DNA from: Amoebidium appalachense
Taxonomy: Eukaryota > Ichthyosporea
Reading direction: 5' to 3'
Assembly (NCBI GenBank): GCA_963693365.1
Contig: CAVNZM010000017.1
Span: 4,340,001-4,404,000, forward strand
Length of the DNA: 64,000 nucleotides
Shown: positions 12,830 to 28,269 of the stretch, piece by piece
Numbering within the stretch: the first letter of the stretch is position 1
Layout: each line of letters opens with the position of its first letter
Program-made: the position numbers and the translations under genes
Notes under the pieces: generated by a model
Databases searched by the model: none
What the model was told of the DNA's origin: nothing
Seen by the model: the letters and a program-made list of their open reading frames with translations, nothing else

Positions 12830-13215
12830 ACACAATGTCAACAAATGTATCCGTTCGGTGTCCGGCGTGGTAAGATGGTGTTACCGTAATGGTATATAAT
12901 GGTTACCCCGGTATATCAAACAGTTATACCAATATATACCATTACGGTGTCATTGTGTACCAACGTTGTACAATCATGTATGCATTTAGGATACCACGTT
13001 TGTAACACTGTATATATTGTGGTTACCAGACTGTGTAACAATGAGGTATCATCCTGTGTGACATGCTGGTAACGGTGTGTTAAACAGGGTGATACCACTG
13101 CCATTCTGTTACACACAGTTGTAACACGATGTTAGGAATCTGTATTTAGGGTTTGTACACTGGTAACATTGTATACCCTCGTACGACATTGGTACCCAAA
13201 ATGTTATAAAAAGAT
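12830..13215. repeat. Degenerate array of GTTAC/GTAAC words
   Basis: Short words such as GGTTACC, GGTAAC, TGTTACC, GTAACAC and GGTATA recur every 15-30 bases in both orientations. One imperfect hairpin pairs ACCGTAATGGTATATA (12882-12897) with TATATACCATTACGGT (about 12933-12948). No protein frame of note crosses it. Confidence 0.55.
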
Positions 13216-13254
13216 GACAATGTTACCCAAAAAAGCTAGGGGTGGTGTTTGCTG

Positions 13255-14011
<757 letters not shown>

Positions 14012-15400
14012 CTATTCTGTGGATAATCGGACATTCTGAGAACCACCGTCACAGTCACCATCATCGCTAAGGCTAGAGTCATCTTCAAGATAATCACGGG
14101 GATTTTTCTTGGCGCTTTGCACCTTAGAAATCCCCACCACCACCGCCGCCGACTTCTTATGATGCGAAAATTCAATCGGCAATGCTTTCACGGGCCTCAC
14201 CACCATGTTGTTAGCATCGAGCTGCCCCATCGTGACCGGTTTTCCCTCGAGTTTCGCGGTCCCGGCGTCGCGCACCGAAAGCACGACTTGCACGACTTGG
14301 CACGAGAGATTGTCCAAAGTGATAACACATGTCCAGAACCGAGTCACGCCAAGCCACCCAGTCGAGGAGACATTCGTGGCCGGACACGCGTAGCTGAGCG
14401 TAATGGTGATGCTGAACGCGATGATACCAACGGCGATTGTGCGCATGTTTGCGTGAAAATCCGCCCAGCGGAAGTGTGCCTTTCTCGATTTTGTGGAGTA
14501 GAAAGTAAGGAGGGAGGCATACACGATAACAATGAGGTATACGGGCAAGGCCTCCTTGGTGCGTGAGTTCATGATGCCGGAGTTGACGTGTGTGTAGATA
14601 AACCCGGCCATCGCAATGATGGTAAGGAAGGGGATGTGCCACACAAGGAAGAGGTAGTGGTTGACAAAACTGTTATCAATGTGGATCTTAGTGTGGATGA
14701 GATAGATCATCCGCTGACGCTGGATGACCGCAGACACCTGCATGCACACGAAGAAAACACCGAAAACCGCCATCACCAGAATGATATCTTGGACTTGGTA
14801 TCCGTAAAACAGAAACGAGTCACTGAACTGTTTCATATTCAGAACAGAAGGTACTGTGTCGGGCATTGTGGGCAACCCCTGAATCCACACGAGTGTGTGC
14901 ATCGTAACGAGGGCGAAAAAACCAGAAAGGAACGACTGCAAGAGGTACAGGTAACCGCGGGAGCGAACAGCTGGCCTTTTCCGGTAAATGAAAGCCAAAA
15001 TTCCGGTTCCGACCACGACGAAAAGCGCACCTCCGGTGGCAGCGGCCTGAAGACGGTTAATATCCACACCAACCTCCTTAATGACGAGGTACTGGGAACG
15101 GAAATCGTTAAAGGAAGCCAGAAACTCTCGCAGTAGCTGACCCGACTGGGCAGCCGACGCCTTGCCGGCTGCCGCGGCAAACGCATTGTATCTGGATTCG
15201 AGCCCCTTCAGGCCGGAGAGAAGAGCATGCAGTATGTGCCTGCTTCCTGCGCGCACTGTCATTGACTCTGCAACAGTGAAAATTGCGATTTCGACGCTTG
15301 CGAGCACGATGATAAGAACTAGAAAAATGCACCACGTCCATGTGTGGTAGCGGCGTTCCAGGGACCACCCGGTGGGTGTGTTGTTCTTTGTGGCTGTCAT
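14012..15400 (-). CDS. Multi-pass membrane protein, orphan family (paralogue 2)
   Basis: This is a single-exon frame of 462 codons on the minus strand, starting MTATKNN. It aligns along its length with the protein at 9040-10485. It shares the N-terminal LERRYHTWTW anchor, KEVGVDINRL before the second membrane segment, the basic loop RKRPAVRSRG, QGLPTMP, QRQRMIYLIHTKI, SFVNHYLF, WLGVTRFW and SVRDAGTAKLEGKPVT. Seven or eight membrane segments are predicted by eye in the same places. The C-termini differ: this one ends in a basic then acidic, Ser-rich tail (DSSLSDDGDCDGG), probably cytoplasmic. Function is unknown; a receptor or transporter role is speculation. A TTATAAAT stretch lies just upstream of the start. 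The two genes are convergent and about 3.5 kb apart. Confidence 0.85.
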   Translation of the reverse strand: MTATKNNTPTGWSLERRYHTWTWCIFLVLIIVLASVEIAIFTVAESMTVRAGSRHILHALLSGLKGLESRYNAFAAAAGKASAAQSGQLLREFLASFNDFRSQYLVIKEVGVDINRLQAAATGGALFVVVGTGILAFIYRKRPAVRSRGYLYLLQSFLSGFFALVTMHTLVWIQGLPTMPDTVPSVLNMKQFSDSFLFYGYQVQDIILVMAVFGVFFVCMQVSAVIQRQRMIYLIHTKIHIDNSFVNHYLFLVWHIPFLTIIAMAGFIYTHVNSGIMNSRTKEALPVYLIVIVYASLLTFYSTKSRKAHFRWADFHANMRTIAVGIIAFSITITLSYACPATNVSSTGWLGVTRFWTCVITLDNLSCQVVQVVLSVRDAGTAKLEGKPVTMGQLDANNMVVRPVKALPIEFSHHKKSAAVVVGISKVQSAKKNPRDYLEDDSSLSDDGDCDGGSQNVRLSTE

Positions 15401-16235
15401 TCTGCTTATAAATTTGAGAGACTAAACTACTTGATGTTACAAACTGGGTTTGTGTGAATGTGTGATATGCTTTTTTCGTGAAGTTTCGCGAGTGCAACTC
15501 GCAGAAATTTGTGACCTTCAAATTTTGGTTGAGGACACGTCCGTGGAACTCGTGAGTATACAATCAACCTGCTTCGATTTGGCTGAGATGTGCCGGTTCT
15601 TTAACTAGCTTGGTCCCTATAAACTGTGTGTTCAATAGCTAAACATGGGGGACATAATGCAACTTCATGGGCGGAACGTGAAATGTGGCAAGGTGGGTAA
15701 GTTGGCACCGCCTTTTGTGTGGCCGCGCGTGTGCCGGACGACTGTGCATGCCCGTGGTTCAGATCCGCAGTGGGGCCATGTCGACTCAATGAATAGTCCG
15801 TGCATAAGGTTCCATGTTTCCATGTTCTGCCCGGCCATGCGGGTCACTTCAAGAATCAAAAATAGCAACCCCGCTGGGCTGATTCTTTTGCTATACCTTT
15901 TTTATTTGGTTTTGAATATCTTTTCATTTTTTTATAGCAAACATAATGAATTATTATAAGAATTATATCCTGGACTATGTATGTTGCTTGCACCCGCACG
16001 CGTATGTGAGCGCGCGGCTGCCAAGCATCTTGCATGTGGATTCGGGTCCAAAAACTATTCACATCTGTTGGTCCTATTCGCATTAGGGGTTTTTAGAGGA
16101 AACGATTGGCTGTTTACAGCCAATCACAATTTGGTTTAAGCCGCCAATAGGAATCGAGAAAGGCACCAAAACAGGGCTTCTTAGAAATTCCGATCTACGT
16201 TCTCAGGCTTTCAATCCGACTCGAAAAACCATTGA
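15401..16235. other. Upstream region of paralogue 2; CCAAT palindrome
   Basis: No gene found. GATTGGCTGT (16104-16113) and ACAGCCAATC (16116-16125) form a perfect 10-bp inverted repeat with a 2-base spacer, that is, two CCAAT boxes facing each other. Another CCAAT lies near 16145. Confidence 0.5.
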
Positions 16236-16498
16236 CCTTAACGCTCACGTACACACACCGTGACACACACACACGCACACACAGACGCACACACACACAC
16301 AGACACACACACACACACATACATTCTCTCTCTCTTTGCTGCTGCTGTCTCTCTCGCACACGTCACACATGCATTCTCTCTCTCTCTGCCTCACACACAC
16401 ACGCACACGCACACGTGCACGTGCACACGCACATGCTGTACTCTCTCTCTCTCTCTGCCTCATACACACACGCACACACATTCTCTCTCTCTCTGCCT

Positions 16499-16530
<32 letters not shown>

Positions 16531-16624
16531 CACACACGTGCACACACACACACGCGCGCGCGCGCGCGCGCATGTATACACACACCCACACCCACACACA
16601 CCCACACATTTCTCTCTCTCTCTG

Positions 16625-16703
<79 letters not shown>

Positions 16704-17010
16704 CACACGCACGCATAAATTGTCTCCCTCCGTGCCTCTCTCTTTCACGCACACGTCACACACACACAATATATCATCTCTCTCAGTTCTGCCTCTCACA
16801 CACATACATAAATATGCCACTGCAGAGAGTCTGCTCCCCCACCGCCACCCACCCACTCACGAGCCTTACCTAACAGCGGCCCACTGGTACCAGCTGGCCA
16901 GTGGCCGCCCACATAAACACGCATGCACGTTGCATTCACACACAGACTGACACAGCCCCCTCCCCCCCCCCCCCCCCCCCCCCCCCTCCCCCCCCTCCGG
17001 CCCCCCCTCT
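16236..17010. repeat. (CA)n/(CT)n compound microsatellite
   Basis: Alternating blocks of CA and CT repeats, a (CG)n segment (about 16553-16571) and a long (CA)n (about 16626-16700) are followed by poly-C (about 16967-16988). TCTCTCTCTGCCTCACACAC recurs several times. Confidence 0.9.
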
Positions 17011-17663
17011 CTCTCGAGCTCGAGCCAAGATAAATGACAGTAGCACATTCTATTAATTAGCATTTACACGACACTATGTAAATCCCAGCATTCATTTGAT
17101 GAACAGACACAAACACACACAACTAAGATATAAACACACACGGCATAAGCATAATGGCTTTTCGGACTGACTGAGTTTGTAGCGATGTTATCACCCCTCA
17201 AAAGCGCTTTTTCGCATGTTATCTATCTATTTCCTGAAAGCCCATAACTTTTACTTTATTGTTTTGTAGAAATAATAGTCATGCAGGCAGCGCTGCAGCT
17301 AAAAACGTTAGCCAGCAAGGGGAAAAAACTAACCTTTTATGGTTAGCCACCTGCCCAAAATGGCGCGTAAAGAATTGGCTAATTTTGATTGAGTAACACC
17401 TGCCACCATGCTCACGGCATATCATATGCACACACGCCTTTGACAAACATGATGCATATGGTGATTGTCGCAGTAACACACAACATGTCATACATACACA
17501 AGCCTGTCGTAGGCATAGGTAGCAACTCAAGATCAGAATTTCGTTTTAGGACTGTACTAAACAGCTGCCCACTTCTATCGCAGCAGGCTACTCTTTAGCG
17601 GCCGCTTCGCTCGCACCTTCACACATGCAACCAAAGTTCTGACTCATACTAATTGCGACCAAA

Positions 17664-17664
<1 letters not shown>
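17011..17664. other. No gene recognised; E2F-like and CCAAT words
   Basis: Ordinary sequence. ATGGCGCG (about 17360) lies beside AATTGGCTAA (about 17372), the same pairing of an E2F-like core and a CCAAT box seen upstream of two genes in this window, but I could not find an exon next to it. Confidence 0.4.
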
Positions 17665-17694
<30 letters not shown>

Positions 17695-17813
17695 AGGCCC
17701 CGCCCCGCCGCCCGCCCAACCTCACTTTGTCACTGTGCACCACAGTGATCTTATCTGGGGGTTTAGGGTGGGTGGCTGGGTGGGTGAGGTGGGGTAGGGT
17801 GGTTTTTTTTTTT

Positions 17814-17861
<48 letters not shown>

Positions 17862-18407
17862 GAACCCAACACCGAGAGCACTTGCGCCTCTCTCTCTTCC
17901 CCCCTCCCCCCTCCCCCCCCCCCCCCGGCCCTGCCTCTTGTTTTTAATCGTTTTGCAAGTGCCCCCCCCTCCCCCCCCTCCCCGGGACGCAGCGGCTCCT
18001 GCGTGCACGGTCCGCACAAAAGCAATCTGTGTGCGTGTAATCTCTCTCCCCCCCCCCCCACACACACACACACACACACCCTTCCCTCCCTCCTTCCCCC
18101 CTTTCCTCCCCCGGGGCCCCTCTTTCCTCCCACACTTCTTCCCTCTCTCCCTAGACTCTCTCCCTCTCCCTCTCCTCCCCCCCCCCCCCCCCCTCTCTCC
18201 CCTCCCTCTCTCGCCTTCCCTTCTTTCTCTCCCCCTCCACCCCGCCGTAACCGTTCTTGCTCTCTATCTCTGTCCCTCTCTCCTGTCTTCCCCCCCTTTT
18301 GGGAGTCACTTACTCACTCACTCTCTCCCTCTCCCCCCCCCTCTCTCTCCCTCCCTACCTCTCTACCTCCTCCCCCCCCCCTCTCTCTCTTGTGTACACA
18401 CACACAC
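17665..18407. repeat. Poly-C, poly-T/poly-G and polypyrimidine block
   Basis: Poly-C (about 17668-17694), a T run joined to a G run (about 17803-17860) and about 500 bases of C/CT-rich sequence end in (CA)n at the edge of the LTR at 18408. Confidence 0.9.
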
Positions 18408-19168
18408 TGTTGTTTTGTACGGGTCTAAGGGAGCAGAGTGCACAGAGGTGTCATGTAAAACACGACTAACACATTAATGTGAGGGCAATCGGAGTTGTTC
18501 ACGAGACATTGAAAGATTCAAACAACAACTAAATCTTTATTGTGCTCTCGGTTCCTTTTGTACTTGCGACTTATCACCTTATCACAACTGAAGAGGGAGA
18601 ACCAATCGGTTCTATCAGAAGATAGAAAAACACATTCCGACAGAGCATACGCATTCCAACTTCCGATTAAACTAAAGTGTAGAAACTCTTACTTAAATAA
18701 ATTAAGTAATTATACATCTAGTCACTATTAACTCACATATATATTTATGTTCGTCTCTATAAAGAAACCTATTTAAATACATATATTTCCTAATAGTCGA
18801 CACTCTCAAAGTGAAGACACTTTGCAATAAACCGAATTCCATATATATCTATTGTCCAATCACAACACACATATATTAACAGACAGGAATGCACAACACA
18901 ATCTACAGATGTACTCGCTCGCGACTATTGGCGAGCCATCCTTTTGAGAACAAAACTAAGCCATTTTGAAATAAAGGAAAGACAACGAGTGAGGCTAGCC
19001 AATCACGCTACCTCTCAGATAAACAGAGGAGAGCAAACAGAAATAAAATACAATAAGTTCTTATCAGGCAAGAGAGCCAGGTGTGCACAGATCTACAGAT
19101 ATCTGTGCCCACAGAAACAAGGGAGAGAGAGATAGCGGGGGGGGGGGGGGGGGGGGGGGGGGGGGAGG

Positions 19169-19216
<48 letters not shown>

Positions 19217-19308
19217 ACAAAGAAGGAAAGCAGACACGAATACAAACAAGCTAAGACACATACATACTTCAAGGCTCTTGCTGTCATACATGGTGACGTA
19301 TTCCAACA
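18408..19308 (-). mobile_element. Solo LTR (Copia-like), copy 2, inverted
   Basis: This is the reverse complement of 3106-4082 apart from scattered changes and a shorter CT/C tract (19138-19215 region). Read on the minus strand it starts TGTTGGAATACG and ends AAACAACA. CACAC flanks both sides (18403-18407 and 19309-19313), which would be a 5-bp target duplication, though both sides are CA-rich, so this is weak evidence. No internal region is present. Confidence 0.75.
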
Positions 19309-19499
19309 CACACACACACTCTCTCTCTCTCTCTCTCCCTCTCTCTCTCCACCTTCTCCCCCCCCCCCCCCTCCTTCTAACATATATAGTATCCCCCTTG
19401 TGAAACAGAGCAACACCTCTCTTGTTTGTGTCCACCAACACCATATGCACGAGGCTCTTACAACCATTAACCTCCCAACCAGTGGCTGAAGCAAAAACC

Positions 19500-19695
19500 C
19501 TAAGTCACCGTACATACTATGTTAAGATTGGTAAAGGTGTCTTTGCTAAGCTGATTGTGGGATTTGTGCCGTTAGCACCCCAGCTAGGGTACAGTCGGTG
19601 CTTAGTGGACGGCGGCACTTTAGATGAAAGACCCCGAAGGGGCTCCTTCTGGGGAAAAACGGGATATTTCAGGGGAAAAAGAAAGAAAAAAAAAA
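19500..19695 (+). mobile_element. SINE-like dispersed repeat B, copy 2
   Basis: This is a diverged copy of the 6452-6640 family. It shares TTGCTAAGCTGATT, AGCACCCCAGCTAGGGTACAG, GTCGGTGCTTAGTGG and a CTGGGGAAAAACGGGATA segment, then an A-rich tail (19677-19697). Confidence 0.55.
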
Positions 19696-19901
19696 CCGGC
19701 AACTCTTTAACCCTGCCTATAATATATATATATAATCAAAAAAAGGCCACCACCTCGTACAATTACAAAAGACTAATTGATTCGATCAATTCCTGCATTA
19801 GACCCCTTCACTAGCTGTACACTAATAAAACGACATATTCGTGCAAAAATTCAACGATAAGATGGGCCAATCAACATGATTCCCTTCAGTGCCAAAAAAG
19901 G

Positions 19902-19976
19902 CTAAACGAAGGGAACATTTTCCACATACCCCTTCTCCCCCTTCTGACCATGCGGTGTTATCTTCTCCATCAGTCC
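19902..19976 (-). pseudogene. Duplicated terminal mini-exon of the 310-residue gene
   Basis: The minus strand reads an AT-rich pyrimidine stretch ending TTTTTTAG at 19977, then 24 codons (GLMEKITPHGQKGEKGYVEN and on to VPFV) and TAG. This nearly repeats the last 23 codons and stop of the gene that ends at 20053 (LMEKITPHGQKGEKGYVEK...). The duplicated block extends about 50 bases past the stop on both copies. Because the copy has its own acceptor-like AG in phase 0, it could be an alternative last exon; it may equally be a dead duplication. Confidence 0.5.
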
Positions 19977-20052
19977 CTAAAAAATTAAATTTACGGAAAA
20001 CTTTTTAATGATAAAATGGACCGATCAACACGAGTCCCTTGCCCAAAGAAGG

Positions 20053-23127
<3,075 letters not shown>

Positions 23128-23437
23128 TTTCAGATTTTTAGCTCTGCTGATAAAGAAAACCCCGTGTTTATGCCTCGCTTGCTTTATGTTTTCCCTTACC
23201 CACACCGGATAGGGTCACGGCATTTACTCTCTGCTCAGTCTGGTTACTGGATGATTCACTTCCAATTCGTTCAGAAGGAAGTGGGGAAAACTCACTACAT
23301 TCAAACTATGTGTTTTGTGTAGTTCTACAAGTTAAAAAAGATAAGAAACTCAGCTATGCCTACATACTATAGTTGCAAAGAATAAAGTGAAACCGAACGG
23401 CCTTTTTCAAGCTGTCGCCACATGACTTGGAAGGGGA

Positions 23438-23449
23438 TTTGGCGCGAAT
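23438..23449. promoter_or_regulatory. E2F-type site near CCAAT boxes
   Basis: TTTGGCGCGAAT matches the E2F consensus TTTSGCGCGAAA in 11 of 12 positions. It lies about 240 bases upstream of the likely 5' UTR exon of the 310-residue gene. CCAAT-type words lie at about 23477, 23509 and 23523. The arrangement resembles that upstream of RNASEH2B. Function is inferred from the motif only. Confidence 0.5.
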
Positions 23450-23559
23450 TTGGAGCAAAAAGATATTCGCATTTGTGATTGGATGACTTTCCAAAAATGC
23501 GGTGGATTGGCTAAAAACGCACCCAATGGAATGTAGAATAACCATATACGGCTATTTAG

Positions 23560-23871
23560 GTGTGGCCTGCGGCCGGGCCAGGCCGGCCGGCCGGGCTGCC
23601 GGGCAGCGGTGGGGGAGCTGCGCAGGGTGGGGGGGGGAGGGAAGGACGGGAGGTGGGGGGGAGGGAGGAACTTGTTCTTAATTCGGTTTTCTTCTCTAGT
23701 AGAAAGGCTGTGTTTGTTGCTTTCTCACACTCTCACTTGAGTATTCTCTCCTCCGGCATGTCATATGCATATTCTCTCAGGCCTCTCTGTCGAGCTCACA
23801 CACACTCACACTGTGACATGTACACGAAGCTCTTCCCCAGGCACCCCACCCCCCTTCCCCACCCCCTCCCC

Positions 23872-23948
<77 letters not shown>

Positions 23949-23963
23949 CTATACGTGTATATA

Positions 23964-24018
<55 letters not shown>

Positions 24019-24040
24019 ATATATGCCATATATATATATC
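23560..24040. repeat. GC-rich stretch, then (CT)n and (TA)n
   Basis: GGCC/GGGG-rich sequence (23565-23670) is followed by ordinary sequence and then C-rich, (CT)n (23874-23901) and (TA)n tracts (about 23902-23945 and 23960-24015). No gene is supported. Confidence 0.85.
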
Positions 24041-24044
24041 TTTT

Positions 24045-24240
24045 TTTATTTTATCCCGTTTTGTTCCCGGAGGGACCCCTTGGGCCCTCAGGGGGAACTA
24101 CCGTCTTCCACCCAGCACCGACAGTACTCTAGCTAGGGTGCTTCGGTATTTTTAGCTAAGCTAACACACCTTTAAACAATCCTAACTATTTGCACACACT
24201 TTGCCCAGGGTATTCACCCCAGCGACGCCGGTTCTATCTA
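24045..24240 (-). mobile_element. SINE-like dispersed repeat B, copy 3, inverted
   Basis: On the minus strand this reads CCCTGGGCAAAGTGTGTGC, then TTAGCTTAGCTAAAA, then GTCGGTGCTGGGTGGAAGAC and CCGGGAACAAAACGGGATAA, matching 6452-6640 closely. Confidence 0.7.
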
Positions 24241-24335
24241 TCTAACTATCTTTCAGATTCTATCTCTTGCCAAATCTGCCAAATCATTGTTTGTTTGTTT
24301 TTTTTTGTTTTTTGTTTTTTTTTTTTTGTTTTTTT

Positions 24336-24337
<2 letters not shown>

Positions 24338-24430
<93 letters not shown>
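24338..24430. repeat. Uninterrupted poly-G, 93 bases
   Basis: A T-rich stretch changes directly into 93 consecutive G. This is the longest pure homopolymer in the window. Exact length may be unreliable because such tracts are hard to sequence. Confidence 0.9.
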
Positions 24431-24431
<1 letters not shown>

Positions 24432-25490
24432 TGTAACTCGAGTGCACATGCAGTTTTCATTATGGGTTCAAAGAGATCAACAACTTCAGTAGTAAACCGG
24501 AAATCAAACGTGCTCGTAAAAAGGAAAAAACTTTTCAGCGAGAAGCTTAGCTCCACAAAAATACAAAAACGAGGAATTAAGCCTAGGAACAAAGAAAAAA
24601 CTCTCGAACGTTTGCAATTGAATGGAGGCTGAGGCATAATTGCCGCCCCGCGGGGAAGGGAGGGGAGGAAGGGGGGGGGAGGGGGGGGGGGGGGGGGAAG
24701 GGGGGGGGGGGGGGGGGGGAGCCGCTGACTGAGGCATTATGTACTCCCAAACGTTCAGACGAAACACCCAAAAAAAAAGCCGTAATATTCCTAGTTTTTT
24801 TGTTGTTTTATAAAATTTTTATATTCCTTCTTTTTTTTTTTTTAGAGTTTGAAAACGGCTTTCCGGCCAGGATTCTTTTTTATTGACTCCAAACCCCTTG
24901 TGCTGATGTTGCATACCAAATCATCCATAATCTACATCAATCAACGTGATGTTGTTTATTATAGCTCATGATGTATGTGTTATCTACAAACAGCTTGTAA
25001 GCTACTGTAGTTGCAGCCCCCTCCTCTCTCCTCCCTCCCTCCCTCAACCCACGCAAGTATGCTTAGATGTTGCACCACTACAAAAGAAGGGAAAGGGACT
25101 GTGTGATTTTAAATTTAAAGATTGATTATTCTAAAAAAAAATGAGAAATAAAGAATAAAAAAATTGGTGTGAAAACCTCAGCCAATAAAGGAACCCCACT
25201 CTTTCAGAGGGTCATACAACTCAATGTACAGGAAATCTACGGGAATGAGGGTATAAATTGAACCCAAATAGCGCTCATGACAGTACAACTGTCTTCTCAT
25301 GTCAGTGGAAAAATGTTGAAATTTTGATGTGTCTAAAAAACATCTACACTAATTTACGCTTTATCTGTACACGTGGCATGATCCCATCTCTCTTGCCTGG
25401 TAGTGAAAACTCTCGATCTGTTGGTTCTTCTGATAATAGTAGTACAAGATATCCACAAAAAAATAAAAAAAGGTTTCTAACGAACACAAA
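24431..25490. other. Intergenic; G-rich tract and no gene
   Basis: G-rich sequence fills 24650-24720. A TTTATT near 24875 is a candidate poly(A) signal (AATAAA, minus strand) for the gene ending at 25491, though about 600 bases away. No other exon is seen. Confidence 0.4.
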
Positions 25491-26688
25491 CTAGAAATTT
25501 AAGTGGAACACAGCCCACAGCCCCATCAACCAACCCCACCCCATATATAAAGGACCCCTCGGGCTTCCATTCTCAAACGTCCTAAACGTCTGATTTTTCG
25601 AAGGGAGAAGAACAATCCCCGCGAGCGTCGACGCGTGTTCCTCCTGAGTAAACTCTCCCCATAGATCGCTGTTCTCCGAAATTCCGCCTTGCGGGTACTG
25701 AAATTCCTCAACTTGTCTCCGCCGCCTCGCCAACGCCTCAAATTCCACGAGAACGGACGCCGAGAGAGAAAACCGCATCGCGTCGCCCGGTTCAAGCGCG
25801 TTCGCTTGCCCCACGAACGTCTCGTTCACTTTGTGCACGACGTATAGATAAGCGACCGACCCGTTAGCTCTCAAAACCTCCATTGATACCGTCGGCGCAT
25901 GGTTAACCCCCGGGCCCGTAAGGGTGTTTGTTAACCGCGTAACGTTTGCCTTTTTCAGAGTCGGTCCCCGGAAGCGAATCCGCAAAATCATGCTGTCGCC
26001 GTACGTCAGCGTGTTGGTTAATTTCGCCGGATTGTCCGGATCGACCAATCGCATCTCTTCAATCATAACGATATCGTTAATCGTCCTTGCCGGAGCCCGA
26101 TCGTTGCAGAACTGGTCCGAGACGATCGAAAATTGAACGTTGGTGAGTTCGTTTGTCTGTAGGGGGCAGTCTGAGGCGGGCAATCCCGCGGCGCACCCGA
26201 TTGAAACATTTGCGATTTGGTACAAACCGCTTATGTTGCAGGCGGAATTGTGGATCATTTGGACCGTCAAGTTACGACGGCAGTGGTTGTTTGTGTAGTC
26301 ACTCGGAGAGGTGCATGTGTTGACGGTACTGTTGACCTGTGGTTGGGAAAATGGTGGTAGTGTTAGAATGTGTGGCGTACATATAAAATCTTAGTTTTGG
26401 CATAAAATCTTGGTTTTGGCATACAGCTAAACACTTTGTGGCTTACATACCTAAATATAGTTTTGATGTGGAAAAAAATGAAGAGAGGGTGCGGGCGGGA
26501 GGCAGATGGAAGAGGGATGAGTGAAGGGGGGGGGGGGGGGGAGGGGGGAGGGGGGCAGACATGTGTAACAGAGTACAATGTACATTTTTAGCTTTTGCTT
26601 TATTTTATTTTACTTTAGTTTATTTGTTATATTATATTTTTATTTATTTATTTTCGCCATTTTCCTTTTTTTTTCCTTTTTTTTTCCT

Positions 26689-26758
<70 letters not shown>

Positions 26759-27888
26759 GACATACCGTCATTGCACCAGGAGTCATGGGACTTCCAGCCA
26801 GCCCCAAAACGTTAAACCACCCATTCACGGTGTACGGCCAAGATACTTGATATGTCAGGCCGAGATAACTTTTCCCGTTTCCGACAGCTAGACTGGTGAC
26901 CGTACTATCCAGAGCATAGGGTGCGTACACTGTGATATTCGAAGTTGCGTTGAGCGAAATTGTGACGTTTAGAGGCACATAGACGTCCAAAAGCATGTTT
27001 TCCGTCGCCGTCCGCCACAAATTTACACCCGGGATAACCTGCTCCTGATATCCAACCGAAACATATCCCGAATATTTCTTGTAATTTGTCCCGTTGATGT
27101 TGGTGATATTTATAGTATATCCACACCCACTATCCAGAGTAGATAGCGGGACTTTTCCGCTTATTGTATCTGTACATGTGGATTGTCCGGTAGAGGTCGA
27201 TGATAGGGCAGTCATTGATGTGGGGTCGCAGTTGCCGATGGAAAACGTTGTGTACTGCCGTGTGCTGACGCTGCGTGTTTGCACCTGTGGGTGAAAAAAA
27301 AAAAAAAAAAAAAAAAAAAGGAAGTACGTCGGTGTGTATTTCTGAAATTATTAATTATCCTGCAGTTTGGCTGGTAGAAGGAGCGTGCCGGACCGGATGG
27401 GGGAATGTAATCGACACAGGGCCGCGAGTAAGCGTATATTTGCGCGCAAATAGTACTTCGTTATGGGAAAGAGAAAAATTTGTGCATTCACTATTATTGG
27501 TTCGAGTCAAGAAGGGAGTATGCGGGAGTGTACATATGAACGTAATTGAGACCAGGACGGCAAGCAGGCGATTATTCGCGCGCAATCAATAATTACAGAG
27601 GGAAAAGGAAATTGGGTCATACATATTTGCGCGGATAGTGTGCAGCAATACGATGCTATGGCTGCATGAAGAACCACAAAACAGGGTATTCAATCGATGA
27701 TATTGAACAGCAATCCCAAGTGAAACATAGGAAGCGAATAGGAGAACAGATAATGCACTACTTGGCTTTAGGTGCCAAGGTATAAGGTATTATAACAACC
27801 ACGTCGCATAGAAAAGTGAGCAGCGCGCACGAAACACACTAACTTTGCGAAACACAAGCTGAGCCCATCTTCCGTGAGTTTGAGGGGT

Positions 27889-27919
<31 letters not shown>

Positions 27920-28269
27920 GGAGGGGGGGAGGGGGGGGAGGGGGGGGGGGGAGAGGGGACGGGAGCGAGAAAAATGCTTACCACAGCCTCAACCAAAGCG
28001 TTTGCAGTTCCTTCAACATTCGCGCTTACTGAAGCCAACCAAAACGATGATGAAGCCGAGGGCACGGCCCCATCCAAACCCAAACAATAACTGTCATTCG
28101 TTGCTGTGCTGCAGGTGCTTCCTCCGAAAAATGAGTAGCACAAACATGCAGTGGCATTTGTACTGAGTGTGAAATTAACACCGTTTCCTGAGCACTGCGC
28201 TGAAATCAGAGAAGGCGAAAGGGAAAAGAGGAGAAGAGAAGAGAGAGCGAAAAAGTGTAGTCGAGCCAT
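25491..28269 (-). CDS. Secreted or surface-anchored protein, three exons
   Basis: The exons are 28269-27982 (96 codons), 27284-26766 (173 codons) and 26336-25491 (281 codons plus stop). All junctions are phase 0 with donors GTAAGC and GTATGT and acceptors CACCCACAG and CAACCACAG, giving 550 residues. A signal peptide is clear (MARLHFFALSSLLLFSLSPS, cleaved near ISAQ-C). The mature chain is Ser/Thr/Asn-rich with paired Cys and many N-x-S/T sites, as expected for an extracellular glycoprotein. The C-terminus ends in a short hydrophobic stretch (LYMGWGWLMGLWAVFHLNF) after a small polar segment, which could be a GPI-attachment signal. I recognise no domain. Both introns carry sense-strand poly-C followed by (CA)n; poly-A on the sense strand follows in intron 2. 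Confidence 0.75.
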
